Source of the DNA: Nocardioides luteus
GTDB lineage: Bacteria; Actinomycetota; Actinomycetes; Propionibacteriales; Nocardioidaceae
DNA length: 64,000 nt
Assembly (NCBI RefSeq): GCF_000960475.2
Contig: NZ_JZDQ02000011.1
Span: forward strand, 62,001-126,000
Direction of reading: 5' to 3'
The notes under the pieces are model-generated. The model did not search any database, was not told where the DNA came from, and saw nothing but the letters and a program-made list of their open reading frames with translations. This document shows positions 37,521-46,546 of the stretch, piece after piece. The position numbers and the translations under genes were made by a program. Positions within the stretch are counted from its first letter, which is position 1. Every line of letters begins with the position of its first letter.

Positions 37521-38399
37521 TCAGACCCTCCTGGCCGCAGCCGCCGAGAAGAGGCCGCTGGGACGCACCAGCAGCACCACCATCAAGATCCCGAGCGCGA
37601 CCAGCGGCGCCAGGTGCTCGCCGACGTAGCCGGTGACGTAGGAGAGCGAGAGCCCGAGGATCAGCCCGCCGATCACCGACCCGAGCGGCGAGTCGAGGCC
37701 ACCCAGCACGGCGGCGATGAAGCCGTAGATCACGAACGGGTCCATGAACGCCGGGTTCACCAGGTCGCCGCCGGCGATGAGCATCCCCGCCACCGCGCCC
37801 ACGGCGGCCGCGAGCGCCCAGCCGAGGGTGAGCATGCGGCCGACGCGTACGCCGAGGAGGCGGGAGACCTCGCCGTTGAACGCCGCGGCCCGCATCCGCA
37901 GCCCCAGGTCGGTGAAGCGGAAGAGGACGACGAGCCCGGCCATCACCAGGGCGACCACGACGATCGTCAGGATCCCGAAGGGCGTGATGCCGATCGAGGT
38001 GTCCCCGACCGAGATCGCGTTGGTGCTGACCGGGGCCGGGAAGCCACGGTGCTGGACGCCGAACGTGATCGCGGTGAGCCCGTGGAGCACCATGAAGAGC
38101 CCGAGGGTGAGGATCACCGCGTTGAGCTCGGCCTTGCCCTCGACCGGGCGGATGATCACCCGCTCGATCACCGCGCCGAGGCCGAACCCGGCGGCGAGCG
38201 CGGCCAGGAAGGCGAGCCAGTAGGGGACGTCGGCGTTGAGCAGGCTCAAGGCGATGTAGGTGGTCACCATCGCCATCGCGGCCTGGGCGAAGTTGACGAT
38301 CCGGGTCGAGCGCCAGATCAGGCACAGGGCCAGCGCGAACGCGGCGTAAACCGCGCCCAGCACCAGGCCACCGAGGGTGGTGTCGAGAAACTGCTGCAT
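37521..38399 (-). CDS. livH: Branched-chain amino acid type ABC permease LivH
   Basis: The 292-residue permease has about eight hydrophobic helices and a normal LivH start (LVLGAVYAAFALALCLIWRSTRIVNFAQ). The coupling segment GLRMRAAAFNGEVSRLLGV and C-terminal GGLDSPLGSVIGGLILG are also typical. ATG 38399 is 12 bp after the LivF stop and it is followed after 3 bp by livM. Confidence 0.92.
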   Translation of the reverse strand: MQQFLDTTLGGLVLGAVYAAFALALCLIWRSTRIVNFAQAAMAMVTTYIALSLLNADVPYWLAFLAALAAGFGLGAVIERVIIRPVEGKAELNAVILTLGLFMVLHGLTAITFGVQHRGFPAPVSTNAISVGDTSIGITPFGILTIVVVALVMAGLVVLFRFTDLGLRMRAAAFNGEVSRLLGVRVGRMLTLGWALAAAVGAVAGMLIAGGDLVNPAFMDPFVIYGFIAAVLGGLDSPLGSVIGGLILGLSLSYVTGYVGEHLAPLVALGILMVVLLVRPSGLFSAAAARRV

Positions 38400-38411
38400 G
38401 TCTGCGTCTCC

Positions 38412-39116
38412 TCAGAACCCGAGATAGGCGTGGCGGAGCTGCTCGTCGGCGGCCAGCTCGGCGGCCGGCGCCGAGGCGACGACCTTGCCGAGGTTGAGCA
38501 CGACGCCGTGGTCAGCGATGGACAGGGCGCTGCGGGCGTTCTGCTCGACCAGCACGACGGTCAGCTCCTCGCTCTGCACCAGCCCGCGGAGCAGGTCGAA
38601 GATCTGGGCCACGACCCGCGGCGCGAGCCCCAGGGACGGCTCGTCGAGCAGCAGCACGGTCGGCCGCGCCATCAGCGCCCGGCCGATGACGAGCATCTGC
38701 CGCTCACCGCCGGAGAGCTGGTGGGCGGTCGCGTCGCGGCGCTCGCCCAATCGCGGGAAGAGTTCGAAGATCCGCTCGATCGGCATCGGCTCGGAGGCGG
38801 TCGCACGGTGCAGACCGCCGAGGCGGAGGTTCTCGACGACGGTCAGCTCGGCGATGACGCCGCGCCCCTCCGGGACATGGGAGAGGCCGTACGAGGTCAG
38901 CTTCTCGGTCGCGGTGCGGGTGATGTCCTTGCCGTCCAGCTTCACCGTCCCCCGGGTGGATCTCACCAGCCCGGAGACGGTGCGCAGGAGCGTGGTCTTC
39001 CCGGCGCCGTTGGCGCCCAGGACCGCGGTGACCTGCCCTCGCGACGCGGTGAAGGTGACGCCGTTGAGCGCCTTGACGGGTCCGTACGCAGCGCTCAGGT
39101 CCTCGACGGCGAACAT
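38412..39116 (-). CDS. livF: Branched-chain amino acid type ABC ATPase LivF
   Basis: The 234-residue ATP-binding protein has Walker A GANGAGKTT (~35-43), signature LSGGERQ (~137), Walker B VLLLDEPSLGLAP and the LivF end HAYLGF. ATG 39116 shares one base with the LivG stop (TGATG). It pairs with LivG to power LivH/LivM. Confidence 0.93.
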   Translation of the reverse strand: MFAVEDLSAAYGPVKALNGVTFTASRGQVTAVLGANGAGKTTLLRTVSGLVRSTRGTVKLDGKDITRTATEKLTSYGLSHVPEGRGVIAELTVVENLRLGGLHRATASEPMPIERIFELFPRLGERRDATAHQLSGGERQMLVIGRALMARPTVLLLDEPSLGLAPRVVAQIFDLLRGLVQSEELTVVLVEQNARSALSIADHGVVLNLGKVVASAPAAELAADEQLRHAYLGF

Positions 39117-39901
39117 CAGACCGCCTCCTCGATCTCGTCGCCGAGGTACGCGGCGAGCACGGCCGGGTCGTTGCGGATCTCGTCGGGGCTGCCGGCCGCG
39201 ATGACGCGGCCGAAGTCGAGCACGGTGATGCGGTGGCAGACCGACATCACCAGGTCCATGTGGTGCTCGACGAGCATCACCGCGGTGCGCTCGGTCAGGC
39301 CGGTGATGATCTCGCCGAGCTCGCTCATCTCCTCGGCGCTCAGCCCGCTGGCCGGCTCGTCGAGGAGCAGCAGCTCGGGCTCGGCGACCAGGGCGCGGGC
39401 GAGCGCGACCTTCTTCCGGATCGGGTAGGGCAGGCTGCCCGGGTAGCGGGTGGCGTACGACTCGATCCCGAGCTCGCCGAGGACCTCGCGCGCCTTGCCG
39501 GCCAGCCGGGCGTCGTCGCGGTGGCCGAGGCCGAGCAGGCTGCGTACGAAGCCGGCGCGGGCGAGGCGGTCGGCACCGACCATCACGTTGTCGAGCACCG
39601 TCATCCGCTCGAAGAGCCCCAGCCCCTGCAGGGTCCGGGCGATGCCGTGGCCGGCGAGCTGGTGCGGGCGCAGGCCCGGGATCGTCTCGCCCCGCAGCCG
39701 GAGCTCGCCGTCGGCGGGGGTGACGAAGCCACACACGACGTTGAACAGGGTGGTCTTGCCGGCACCGTTGGGGCCGATGACGCCGAGCACCTCGTGGGGA
39801 GCGACCTCCAGCGAGACGTTCTCGAGGGCACGTACGCCTCCGAATCTCACCGAGACACCCTCGACGGCGAACAGCGGCGTGGGTTGGCCAGGCTTCTGCA
39901 T
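39116..39901 (-). CDS. livG: Branched-chain amino acid type ABC ATPase LivG
   Basis: The 261-residue ATP-binding protein has Walker A GPNGAGKTT (~42-50), the LivG-specific insertion, Walker B LLLLDEPASGLSAEE and His-loop VEHHMDLV. The signature region reads LPYPIRKKVALARAL rather than a canonical LSGGQ-like motif, a divergence seen in some LivG proteins. It is the first gene of the operon, divergent from the PucR-type regulator at 40052. Confidence 0.92.
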   Translation of the reverse strand: MQKPGQPTPLFAVEGVSVRFGGVRALENVSLEVAPHEVLGVIGPNGAGKTTLFNVVCGFVTPADGELRLRGETIPGLRPHQLAGHGIARTLQGLGLFERMTVLDNVMVGADRLARAGFVRSLLGLGHRDDARLAGKAREVLGELGIESYATRYPGSLPYPIRKKVALARALVAEPELLLLDEPASGLSAEEMSELGEIITGLTERTAVMLVEHHMDLVMSVCHRITVLDFGRVIAAGSPDEIRNDPAVLAAYLGDEIEEAV

Positions 39902-39915
39902 CGTGCTCCCTTCGG

Positions 39916-39957
39916 CCCGTTGTGACGGCTATCACTTTGGACTCTCCGCACAACGGG
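39916..39957. promoter_or_regulatory. Candidate operator in the liv/PucR divergent region
   Basis: CCCGTTGTG (39916-39924) and CACAACGGG (39949-39957) form a perfect 9-bp inverted repeat with a 24-bp spacer. It lies just upstream of livG and in the leader of the divergent regulator. Position fits a site for the PucR-type protein controlling the liv operon. Confidence 0.45.
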
Positions 39958-40051
39958 GGATATGGGCACTGCGCCCAAAATCCTTCGGGCGGTCCGTCCG
40001 AGATTCCTGGCTTTGCTGCGGAACCGACAGCAGACATGGGACGCTCCGCAC

Positions 40052-41266
40052 ATGGGTGTGACGAGCGACACATCTCCCGACTCGGACCTTCGGCCGTTGG
40101 TCGAGCGCGCCTGGGCCTCCCTGGTGAGCCAGGCCGACGCGATCGCCGACGACATCACGCTGACCCTGATCGCGATCCAGCCGCAGTGGTACGAGAACGC
40201 CGACCAGTCGATCCGGGCCGACCTGCGTTCGAGCACCCGGGAGCACGTACGCCGCGGCATCCGCGCCATGGCCGGACTCACCCCGGGCGCCAATCCCGTC
40301 GACCTGTGGCGCGAGACCGGCCGCCGGCGGGCGCGGCAGGGCGTTCCGCTGGAGTACTGCCTCAACGCCTACACCGTCGGCACCCGGATGCTGTGGGAGT
40401 CGATGGTCCACCAGCAGGAGGCGCTCGGGATCGACGACCGGGTGATGGTGCTCGCCGGGCGGCAGGTGTGGACCGACCTGGACGTGCAGAACTCGGTCAT
40501 GTCCTCGGCCTACCGGAAGGAGGCGGCGCTCCTGCAGCGCCGCGACCTGCAGCTCCAGGGCCGGCTCCTGGACGGGCTGGCGGAGGGCCGTGGCGGTGAC
40601 CCGGCGTTCGCCGCCGAGGTGCAGGAGATCCTCGGGATCGCGGCCGACTCGCAGATGGCCTGCGTCATCGCCGCCTTCGACGGCAACCGCGACTCACCGC
40701 TGCGCAACCCCGACGACCGGCTCGAACGCTGCGACCTGCTGTCGTTCTGGCACGTCCGCGGCGACCACCACTTCGGGCTGGTCCCGCTGGGGTCGCGCCC
40801 GGTCGCGGAGGCCGTCACCGACCTGGTCGAACAGCTCGCCTGCTGCAACTCGGGCCGGGTCGGCATCGCCATCGCCGACGACCTCAGCGGCTTCGGCACC
40901 GCCTTCCAGCTCGCCACGCACACGGTGGAGACGATCCCCCGGGGACGTACGGACATCGCGGTCGTCGACGACCGCCTCCCCCAGGTGCTCCTGACCGCCT
41001 CCCCGGCGGTCTCCTCGCTGCTCGTCCGCCGCACCCTCGGCCCGATCCTGGCCCAGCCCGCGCACCAGTCCGACGTGCTGCTGGCGACGCTCCGCGCTCT
41101 CATCGTCCACGGCGGCTCCCCCACCCACGCCGCCGAGGACCTGATCTGCCACCGCAACACGGTCATCTACCGCATCAAGCAGATCCAGGACCTCACCGGC
41201 CGGAGCATCTCCGACCCCGGCGACCGCCTCCTCCTGGCCCTCGCTCTGATGGCCCTGGAGAAATAG
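40052..41266 (+). CDS. PucR/CdaR-type helix-turn-helix regulator
   Basis: The 404-residue protein has an N-terminal helical sensor region (about 1-160, RsbRD-like, LVERAWASLVSQADAIADD). A GGDEF-related middle follows, then a C-terminal PucR HTH (HAAEDLICHRNTVIYRIKQIQDLTGRSI). ATG 40052 follows GGGA. An upstream in-frame ATG at 39962 would add low-quality sequence. It is divergent from livG and so is the likely regulator of the transporter operon, responding to its substrate. Confidence 0.82.
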   Translation: MGVTSDTSPDSDLRPLVERAWASLVSQADAIADDITLTLIAIQPQWYENADQSIRADLRSSTREHVRRGIRAMAGLTPGANPVDLWRETGRRRARQGVPLEYCLNAYTVGTRMLWESMVHQQEALGIDDRVMVLAGRQVWTDLDVQNSVMSSAYRKEAALLQRRDLQLQGRLLDGLAEGRGGDPAFAAEVQEILGIAADSQMACVIAAFDGNRDSPLRNPDDRLERCDLLSFWHVRGDHHFGLVPLGSRPVAEAVTDLVEQLACCNSGRVGIAIADDLSGFGTAFQLATHTVETIPRGRTDIAVVDDRLPQVLLTASPAVSSLLVRRTLGPILAQPAHQSDVLLATLRALIVHGGSPTHAAEDLICHRNTVIYRIKQIQDLTGRSISDPGDRLLLALALMALEK

Positions 41267-41270
41267 CCCC

Positions 41271-41352
41271 GCCGAGAGGTCGATATCTGACGCCGAATGG
41301 ACCACTCGACGTCAGAAATCGACTCTTCGGCGTCAGAAACTGACCTCTCGGC
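41271..41352. terminator. Composite hairpin of 21-bp repeat units between convergent genes
   Basis: 41271-41281 pairs with 41342-41352 (11 bp). After a 5-nt internal loop, 41287-41297 pairs with 41326-41336 (11 bp). The loop 41298-41325 holds a further copy of the same unit. Read on the plus strand, units near 41303, 41324 and 41345 repeat with a 21-nt period around TCGRCGTCAGAA. It lies between the convergent PucR-type and acyl-CoA dehydrogenase genes, so termination is likely, but its repeat structure is unusual. Confidence 0.65.
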
Positions 41353-41353
41353 C

Positions 41354-42442
41354 TCAGATGTCGACCAGGGAACCGAGGCGGTCGCGGTGGAGGCCGGGGA
41401 GGCCGTACGCGATCTGGTCGGCCTTGGCCCGCTTGAGGTAGAGGTGGGCGGGGTGCTCCCAGGTCATGCCGATGCCGCCGTGCAGCTGAACGGCCTCCTC
41501 GGCCGCGGTGACGGCGAGATCACCGCAGTAGGCCGCGGCGACATGGGTCGCGATCTCCGCCTCCTCGGCGTCCCCGAGCGCCAGCGCTCCGGCGGCGTGG
41601 CGCGCGGCAGCGCCGGCTCCCTCGACGCTGGTGTAGAGGTCGGCGAGCCGGTGCTTGAGCGCCTGGTAGCCACCGACGATCCGGCCGAACTGGCGCCGAA
41701 CCTTCAGGTAGTCGACCGTCGTGGTCAGGCACCACTGCGCCACCCCGACCTGCTCGGAGGCCATCAGCGCGGCCCCGGCGAGCAGACCGGAACGTACGCC
41801 GTCGGCACCGTGCTCCGCGGCCACGACCACCTCGCCGGCAGACGGGTCGAGGGTCACGTCGGCGAGCCGGCGGGTCATGTCGAGCGAGCTCACCGGGGCG
41901 ACCGTCGCCTGGTCCGCGGGGACGGCCCGGACCTCGAGGCCGTCGGGCGTCGCGACCGGCACCAGGAGCGTGTCGGCCTCGAGAGCACCGGCGACCGATC
42001 GGATCTCGGTCTCGACGGGCGCCAGCGGCTGGGCGGTCGTCGCGGGCAGCGGTACGACCAGCGCCGCGGTGCGCTCCCCCGAGGCCAGCCCGGCCAGCAG
42101 GTCAGCGCCGGCCTCGGTGGGTCCGGTCAGCAGGACCGACGTCGCGACGACCGCGCTGGTCAGGAAGGGCACCGGGGCGACCGAACGCCCCAGCTCCTCC
42201 AGGACCACGGCGGCCTCACGGGCGGTGGCCCCGGCGCCACCGTAGGACTCCGGGATCAGCAGCCCCGCGAGCCCGAGCTCGCCGGCGATCCCCTTCCACA
42301 GGACCGGGGTGAGCGAGCTGTCCCCGTCGTACGCCTTGACGACCTCGGCCGGGTCGCAGCGCTCGGCCAGGAACGACCTGACCGTGGCACGCAGGTCGGC
42401 GTCGAGCTCGTTGTCGAGCAGTTCGACCTCGGGTGCGCTCAT
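41354..42442 (-). CDS. Acyl-CoA dehydrogenase family protein
   Basis: The 362-residue flavoprotein has N-terminal helices (1-110), a middle segment that looks shortened and divergent, and a C-terminal FAD/helical domain with RRQFGRIVGGYQALKHRLADL and VQLHGGIGMTWEHPAHLYLKRA. This is typical of the less conserved alpha partner in actinobacterial heteromeric FadE pairs. Its start overlaps the stop of the next acyl-CoA dehydrogenase (ATGA), suggesting an alpha2beta2 pair. It is last in the operon. Substrate unknown. Confidence 0.87.
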   Translation of the reverse strand: MSAPEVELLDNELDADLRATVRSFLAERCDPAEVVKAYDGDSSLTPVLWKGIAGELGLAGLLIPESYGGAGATAREAAVVLEELGRSVAPVPFLTSAVVATSVLLTGPTEAGADLLAGLASGERTAALVVPLPATTAQPLAPVETEIRSVAGALEADTLLVPVATPDGLEVRAVPADQATVAPVSSLDMTRRLADVTLDPSAGEVVVAAEHGADGVRSGLLAGAALMASEQVGVAQWCLTTTVDYLKVRRQFGRIVGGYQALKHRLADLYTSVEGAGAAARHAAGALALGDAEEAEIATHVAAAYCGDLAVTAAEEAVQLHGGIGMTWEHPAHLYLKRAKADQIAYGLPGLHRDRLGSLVDI

Positions 42443-43626
42443 CTAGGGATCTCCTTCCAGGCAACGTCCTTGTCGACCCGGTGCTCCCCGGGGAGGCCGA
42501 GGACGCGCTCGGCCACGATGTTGCGCAGGATCTCCGAGGTGCCACCCTCGATGGAGTTGCCCTTGGCGCGCAGGTAGCGATAGACGGCGTCGCGACCGGC
42601 GAAGTCGACGTGCTCGGGCCGGACCATCGTCCAGCCCTCCCCGTCCTCGTAGCGAAGACCCTCCTCGCCGCGGAGCTCGAGGTCGAGCCCGGTGAGCTGC
42701 TGGTTGATCTTGGCGAACGTCAGCTTCATCGCCGACCCCTCCGGGCCGGGCTGGCCGACGGCCAGCTTCTGCCGCAGCCGGGCCCCGGTCAGCCGGGCCA
42801 CCTCGGACTCGACCCAGAGCCTCAAGAGCCGGTCGCGCAGCTCCGGGGTGTGGTTGTCCGGATGCTCCCGCCACGACTCGGCGACCACGCCGAGCATCCC
42901 GCCCTCGCGCGGCATGGCGGCGCCACCGATGGCGACGCGCTCGTTGTTGAGCGTGGCGTTGGCGACCTCCCAGCCCTGCCCGACCGCACCGAGGCGGTGC
43001 GCGTCGGGGATCCGCACGTCGGTCAGGAAGACCTCGTTGAACTCGGCCTCGCCGGTGATCTGGCGCAGCGGGCGTACCTCGACGCCGGGGTCGTGCATGT
43101 CGCAGAGGAAGTAGGTCAGCCCGCGGTGCTTCGGGACGTCCGGGTCGGTGCGGGCGACGAGGATCGCGAAGTCGGCGTTGTGGGCGCCCGAGGTCCACAC
43201 CTTCTGCCCGTTGACGACCCACTCGTCGCCGTCGAGGACCGCCCGGGTCGCCAGCCCGGCCAGGTCGGAGCCGGCGCCGGGCTCGGAGAAGAGCTGGCAC
43301 CAGATCTCGTCACCGCACCACAGCGGCTCCAGGAACCGGGCCTTCTGCTCCGGGGTCCCGTAGGCCAGGATCGTGGGCGCGGCCATGCCGAGCCCGATCC
43401 CGTTGCGCCGCGGGTTGTTGTCGGGGGCACCGGCGGCCTCGAAGAGATCGTTCACCAGCGGCTGCAGGGCACGGGAGACCCCGAGACCACCCTCGCCCTC
43501 CGGGAACGCCACCCAAGCCAGCCCGGCCCGGTAGCGGGCGTGCAGGAAGGCGCTCGGCTCGGTCGTCGCGACGGGGTGCTCGGCAAGGAACTCCTCGACG
43601 CGCCCCCTGATCTCCTCGGGAGTCAC
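42439..43626 (-). CDS. Acyl-CoA dehydrogenase
   Basis: The 395-residue acyl-CoA dehydrogenase has [17 protein letters not shown] (FAD/substrate strand), [15 protein letters not shown], and C-terminal [27 protein letters not shown] 43626 overlaps the stop of the upstream gene (GTGA). It is more canonical than the 41354-42442 partner and likely forms a heteromer with it. The substrate is not evident: the operon context suggests a branched, hydroxylated or degradation-derived acyl-CoA. Confidence 0.88.
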   Translation of the reverse strand: MTPEEIRGRVEEFLAEHPVATTEPSAFLHARYRAGLAWVAFPEGEGGLGVSRALQPLVNDLFEAAGAPDNNPRRNGIGLGMAAPTILAYGTPEQKARFLEPLWCGDEIWCQLFSEPGAGSDLAGLATRAVLDGDEWVVNGQKVWTSGAHNADFAILVARTDPDVPKHRGLTYFLCDMHDPGVEVRPLRQITGEAEFNEVFLTDVRIPDAHRLGAVGQGWEVANATLNNERVAIGGAAMPREGGMLGVVAESWREHPDNHTPELRDRLLRLWVESEVARLTGARLRQKLAVGQPGPEGSAMKLTFAKINQQLTGLDLELRGEEGLRYEDGEGWTMVRPEHVDFAGRDAVYRYLRAKGNSIEGGTSEILRNIVAERVLGLPGEHRVDKDVAWKEIPR

Positions 43627-44855
43627 TGCCTGCCCTCTCGACGTGCGGCCTGCTTGCGCAGCTCCGCCTTGGCTAGGGCGTTCTTGTGCACCTCGTCGGG
43701 GCCGTCGGCGAACCGGAGCGTGCGGATGCCGGCGTACGCCTTGGCCAGCGGGAAGTCCTGGGAGAGGCCGCCGGCGCCGTGGGCCTGGATCGCCTTGTCG
43801 AGGATCCACTGGACGGTCGCCGGGGTGGCGATCTTGATCGCCTGGATCTCGGTGTGGGCGCCCTTGTTGCCGACCGTGTCCATCAGCCAGGCGGTCTTGA
43901 GGACGAGGAGGCGCAGCTGCTCGATGCGTACCCGAGACTCGGCGATCCAGTCCCGGATCACGCCCTGCTCGGAGAGCGGCTTGCCGAAGGCGACGCGGTC
44001 CTCGACACGAGCGCACATCAGCTCGATCGCCCGCTCGGCCAGGCCGATGGAGCGCATGCAGTGGTGGATGCGGCCGGGACCCAGGCGCGCCTGGGCGATC
44101 GCGAAGCCCATGCCCTCGGCCCCGATGAGGTTGCCGACCGGCACGCGTACGTCCTCGAAGACGAGCTCCGCGTGACCGCCGTGGTCGTGGTCGTCGTAGC
44201 CGAAGACCTCCATGCCGCGCTTGATCGTCAGGCCCGGGGTGTCGCGGGGTACCAGGATCATCGACTGCTGCTTGTGGCGCTCGGCGGACGGGTCGGTCTT
44301 GCCCATCACGATGAAGATCTTGGCGTTCGGGTTCATCGCACCGGTGATCCACCACTTGCGGCCGTTGAGGACGTACTCGTCGCCGTCGAGCGCGATCGAG
44401 GTCTCGATGTTGGTCGCGTCCGAGGAGGCGACGGCCGGCTCGGTCATCGCGAAGGCGCTGCGGATCTCACCCTCCAGCAGCGGCGAGAGCCACTCCTTCC
44501 TCTGGGCCTCGTTGCCGAAGTCGTGCAGCACCTCCATGTTGCCGGTGTCGGGCGCGGCGCAGTTGAACGCGGCCGGCGCGAGGTGGCTGCGGCCGGTGAT
44601 CTCGGCCAGCGGGGCGTACTGCAGGTTGGTCAGCCCGGCCCCGCCCTCGCCGGGCAGGAAGAGGTTCCACAGGCCACGCTTGCGGGCCTCCGCCCGGATC
44701 TCGCCGAGGACGGGAACCGAGTCCCAGGCCCAGCGATCCGGCAGTGCCGCGAGCTGCTCGTCGAAGACGGCCTCGTTCGGCTCGACGTACGTCTTCTGGA
44801 AGTCCCACACCGAGGCGACGAGCTCCTCGGTCCTGGCGTCGGGTGCGAAGTCCAT
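43623..44855 (-). CDS. ACAD10/ACAD11-type acyl-CoA dehydrogenase
   Basis: The 410-residue protein resembles the ACAD domain of ACAD10/11: [19 protein letters not shown] start, [60 protein letters not shown] and C-terminal [18 protein letters not shown]. It begins 3 bp after the kinase gene stop. In animals this domain follows APH and HAD domains in one polypeptide. Here the same three are adjacent genes in the same order. The predicted reaction is elimination of phosphate from a phosphorylated hydroxyacyl-CoA to give an enoyl-CoA. Confidence 0.88.
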   Translation of the reverse strand: MDFAPDARTEELVASVWDFQKTYVEPNEAVFDEQLAALPDRWAWDSVPVLGEIRAEARKRGLWNLFLPGEGGAGLTNLQYAPLAEITGRSHLAPAAFNCAAPDTGNMEVLHDFGNEAQRKEWLSPLLEGEIRSAFAMTEPAVASSDATNIETSIALDGDEYVLNGRKWWITGAMNPNAKIFIVMGKTDPSAERHKQQSMILVPRDTPGLTIKRGMEVFGYDDHDHGGHAELVFEDVRVPVGNLIGAEGMGFAIAQARLGPGRIHHCMRSIGLAERAIELMCARVEDRVAFGKPLSEQGVIRDWIAESRVRIEQLRLLVLKTAWLMDTVGNKGAHTEIQAIKIATPATVQWILDKAIQAHGAGGLSQDFPLAKAYAGIRTLRFADGPDEVHKNALAKAELRKQAARREGRQ

Positions 44856-44858
44856 GCG

Positions 44859-45890
44859 TCAGTTCTCCTTCATTGCAGACAGTCCCATGTCCAGGAGCGG
44901 GTGGATCCCGTCCCCGATCTTGTCGAAGCCGGGCCCGACGGTCTGGCCCTTGAGGTAGCGGTAGTGGATCCCCTCGAGGATCGCGGCGAGCTTGTAGGCG
45001 GCCAGCCCGAGGTAGAAGCCGAACTCGCTCAGGTCGCGCGGGCTGGCCGCGTCGTAGCGGGCGATGATCTCGTCCTCGGAGAGCCAGCCGGGTGCGTTGC
45101 TGACGTCGGTCACGGTGCCGTCGCCGGAGACCGAGGCCATCCGCTGGTAGGTGAGCAGGATCGCCAGGTCGGTGACCGGGTCGCCGAGTGTGGCCATCTC
45201 CCAGTCGACGACCGCCTTGATCCGGTCGGTCTCGTCGGTGAGGACGTTGTCGAGCCGGTAGTCGCCGTGCACGATCCCGGGCCCGGTCGAGGCGGCCTCG
45301 GCAGCGCCCACGCGCGCCTCCAGCAGCGCATGCAGCTCGTCGGCGGCGGGCAGGTCGCGCGAGTAGGAGGCCTCCAGCTGCTTCTTCCAGCGCCTGACCT
45401 GCCTGCTCAGGAAGCCCTCGGGGCGGCCGAACTCGCTCAGCCCGACCTTGGCCGGGTCGACCGCGTGCAGCGCGGCCATCACGTCGATCAGCTGCTCCGA
45501 GATCGCCCGGGTCCGCTCGACGCCGAGCGGCTCGAGCTCGCGGGCGTAGCGGTAGGGCCGGCCGTCGACCTTCTCCATCACGTAGAACGGCGCGCCGAGC
45601 ACCTCCTCGTCCTCGCAGAACGCGAACGTGTGCGGCACCGGCACATCGGTGTCGCGCAGGGCGGTGATCACGGTGTGCTCGCGCTTCATGTCGTGGGCGG
45701 TGGCGAGCACGTGCCCCAGCGGCGGACGGCGGACGATCCACTCGTGAGTGCCGTCGGAGACGGCGTACGTCAGGTTGGACTTGCCGCCGGAGATGTGGGT
45801 CGCGCTCAGCTCGGCGCCCGCGCCGGGGACGTGCTCGGCGAGCCAGGGGCCGAGCCGGTCCAGGTCGAGTCCGGGCAGTGGTTCGGTCAT
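44859..45890 (-). CDS. APH-like phosphotransferase (ACAD10/11-type kinase)
   Basis: The 343-residue aminoglycoside-phosphotransferase-fold kinase has an N-lobe ISGGKSNLTYAV and WIVRRPP with the ATP-binding Lys replaced by Arg as in this family. The catalytic loop is VHGDYRLDNVL (~195) and metal-binding Asp lies in VVDWEMATLGDP (~215). ATG 45890 overlaps the HAD stop (ATGA). Bacterial LvaA and mammalian ACAD10/11 kinases phosphorylate hydroxyl groups of hydroxyacyl-CoAs, so the same role is likely rather than drug resistance. Confidence 0.87.
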   Translation of the reverse strand: MTEPLPGLDLDRLGPWLAEHVPGAGAELSATHISGGKSNLTYAVSDGTHEWIVRRPPLGHVLATAHDMKREHTVITALRDTDVPVPHTFAFCEDEEVLGAPFYVMEKVDGRPYRYARELEPLGVERTRAISEQLIDVMAALHAVDPAKVGLSEFGRPEGFLSRQVRRWKKQLEASYSRDLPAADELHALLEARVGAAEAASTGPGIVHGDYRLDNVLTDETDRIKAVVDWEMATLGDPVTDLAILLTYQRMASVSGDGTVTDVSNAPGWLSEDEIIARYDAASPRDLSEFGFYLGLAAYKLAAILEGIHYRYLKGQTVGPGFDKIGDGIHPLLDMGLSAMKEN

Positions 45891-46546
45891 CGGGCACCTC
45901 CGAGTGCGGGGATGTGTCGGGCCAGGGTCGCGCGGGTGGTCGCGGCGTCCTCGTGGAGCACGGCGACCAGCCCGAGGTCGCGGGCGCCGATGATGTTGGG
46001 CTCGGCGTCGTCGATGAACACGCACTCGGCCGCGTCCAGGTCGAGCTTGTCGAGGACGAGCTCGAAGATCGCCGGGTCGGGCTTGCGGAGGCGTACGTCC
46101 TCGGAGATCACCGCGACCTCGAACGTCTCCTCGATGGGGCCGTGGTCGTAGAAGTTGCCCCAGCTGTTGGACAGCAGCGCGACCCGGACGCCCGCGTCCC
46201 GCAGGTCGCGGGCCAGGGTCCACATCTCCGGGTCCGGCCCCATCCCGGCGAAGAGGCGCTTCAGCACTCCCACCGGGTCGACCGGGGTGCCGGCGTACGT
46301 CTCCAGGCGCTCGGCCAGGAGCCGGTCGAACTCCTCGACCGGGAGCTCGCCGAGCTCGAGCCGGTGGATCGGCGTGCCGGTGTCGACGTAGCGGCCCAGC
46401 CACTCCTGGAGCACGGTGGTGAAGCTCTCCGGCTTGATGCCGTCGGCCTGGATCCAGGCCGCGATCGAGTCACGGACCGGCGTGGTCATCACGCCGCCGT
46501 AGTCGAACAGGACGCCCTTGATCTCGCCCGTGATCTGCTCGATCAT
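45887..46546 (-). CDS. HAD superfamily phosphatase (epoxide-hydrolase-N-like)
   Basis: The 219-residue HAD hydrolase has motif I FDYGGVMTTP (nucleophile Asp, with the +2 residue Gly as in the sEH N-terminal subfamily), motif II LLSNSW, motif III RKPDP and motif IV FIDDAEPNI. The cap is C1 type. Both ends overlap neighbours by 4 nt (ATGA). This is the HAD subfamily found at the N-terminus of animal ACAD10. It might remove phosphate from misphosphorylated acyl intermediates. Confidence 0.86.
   Translation of the reverse strand: MIEQITGEIKGVLFDYGGVMTTPVRDSIAAWIQADGIKPESFTTVLQEWLGRYVDTGTPIHRLELGELPVEEFDRLLAERLETYAGTPVDPVGVLKRLFAGMGPDPEMWTLARDLRDAGVRVALLSNSWGNFYDHGPIEETFEVAVISEDVRLRKPDPAIFELVLDKLDLDAAECVFIDDAEPNIIGARDLGLVAVLHEDAATTRATLARHIPALGGAR

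Noticed and set aside
36606..39428. 940-codon plus-strand open frame
   Set aside because: It is antisense to livF, livH and livM and is Arg/Gln/His/Asp/Gly-rich low complexity. It is a shadow.
44859..45890. Aminoglycoside resistance kinase
   Set aside because: The APH fold is shared, but the gene is embedded between HAD and acyl-CoA dehydrogenase genes of ACAD10 type and its sequence matches that branch.
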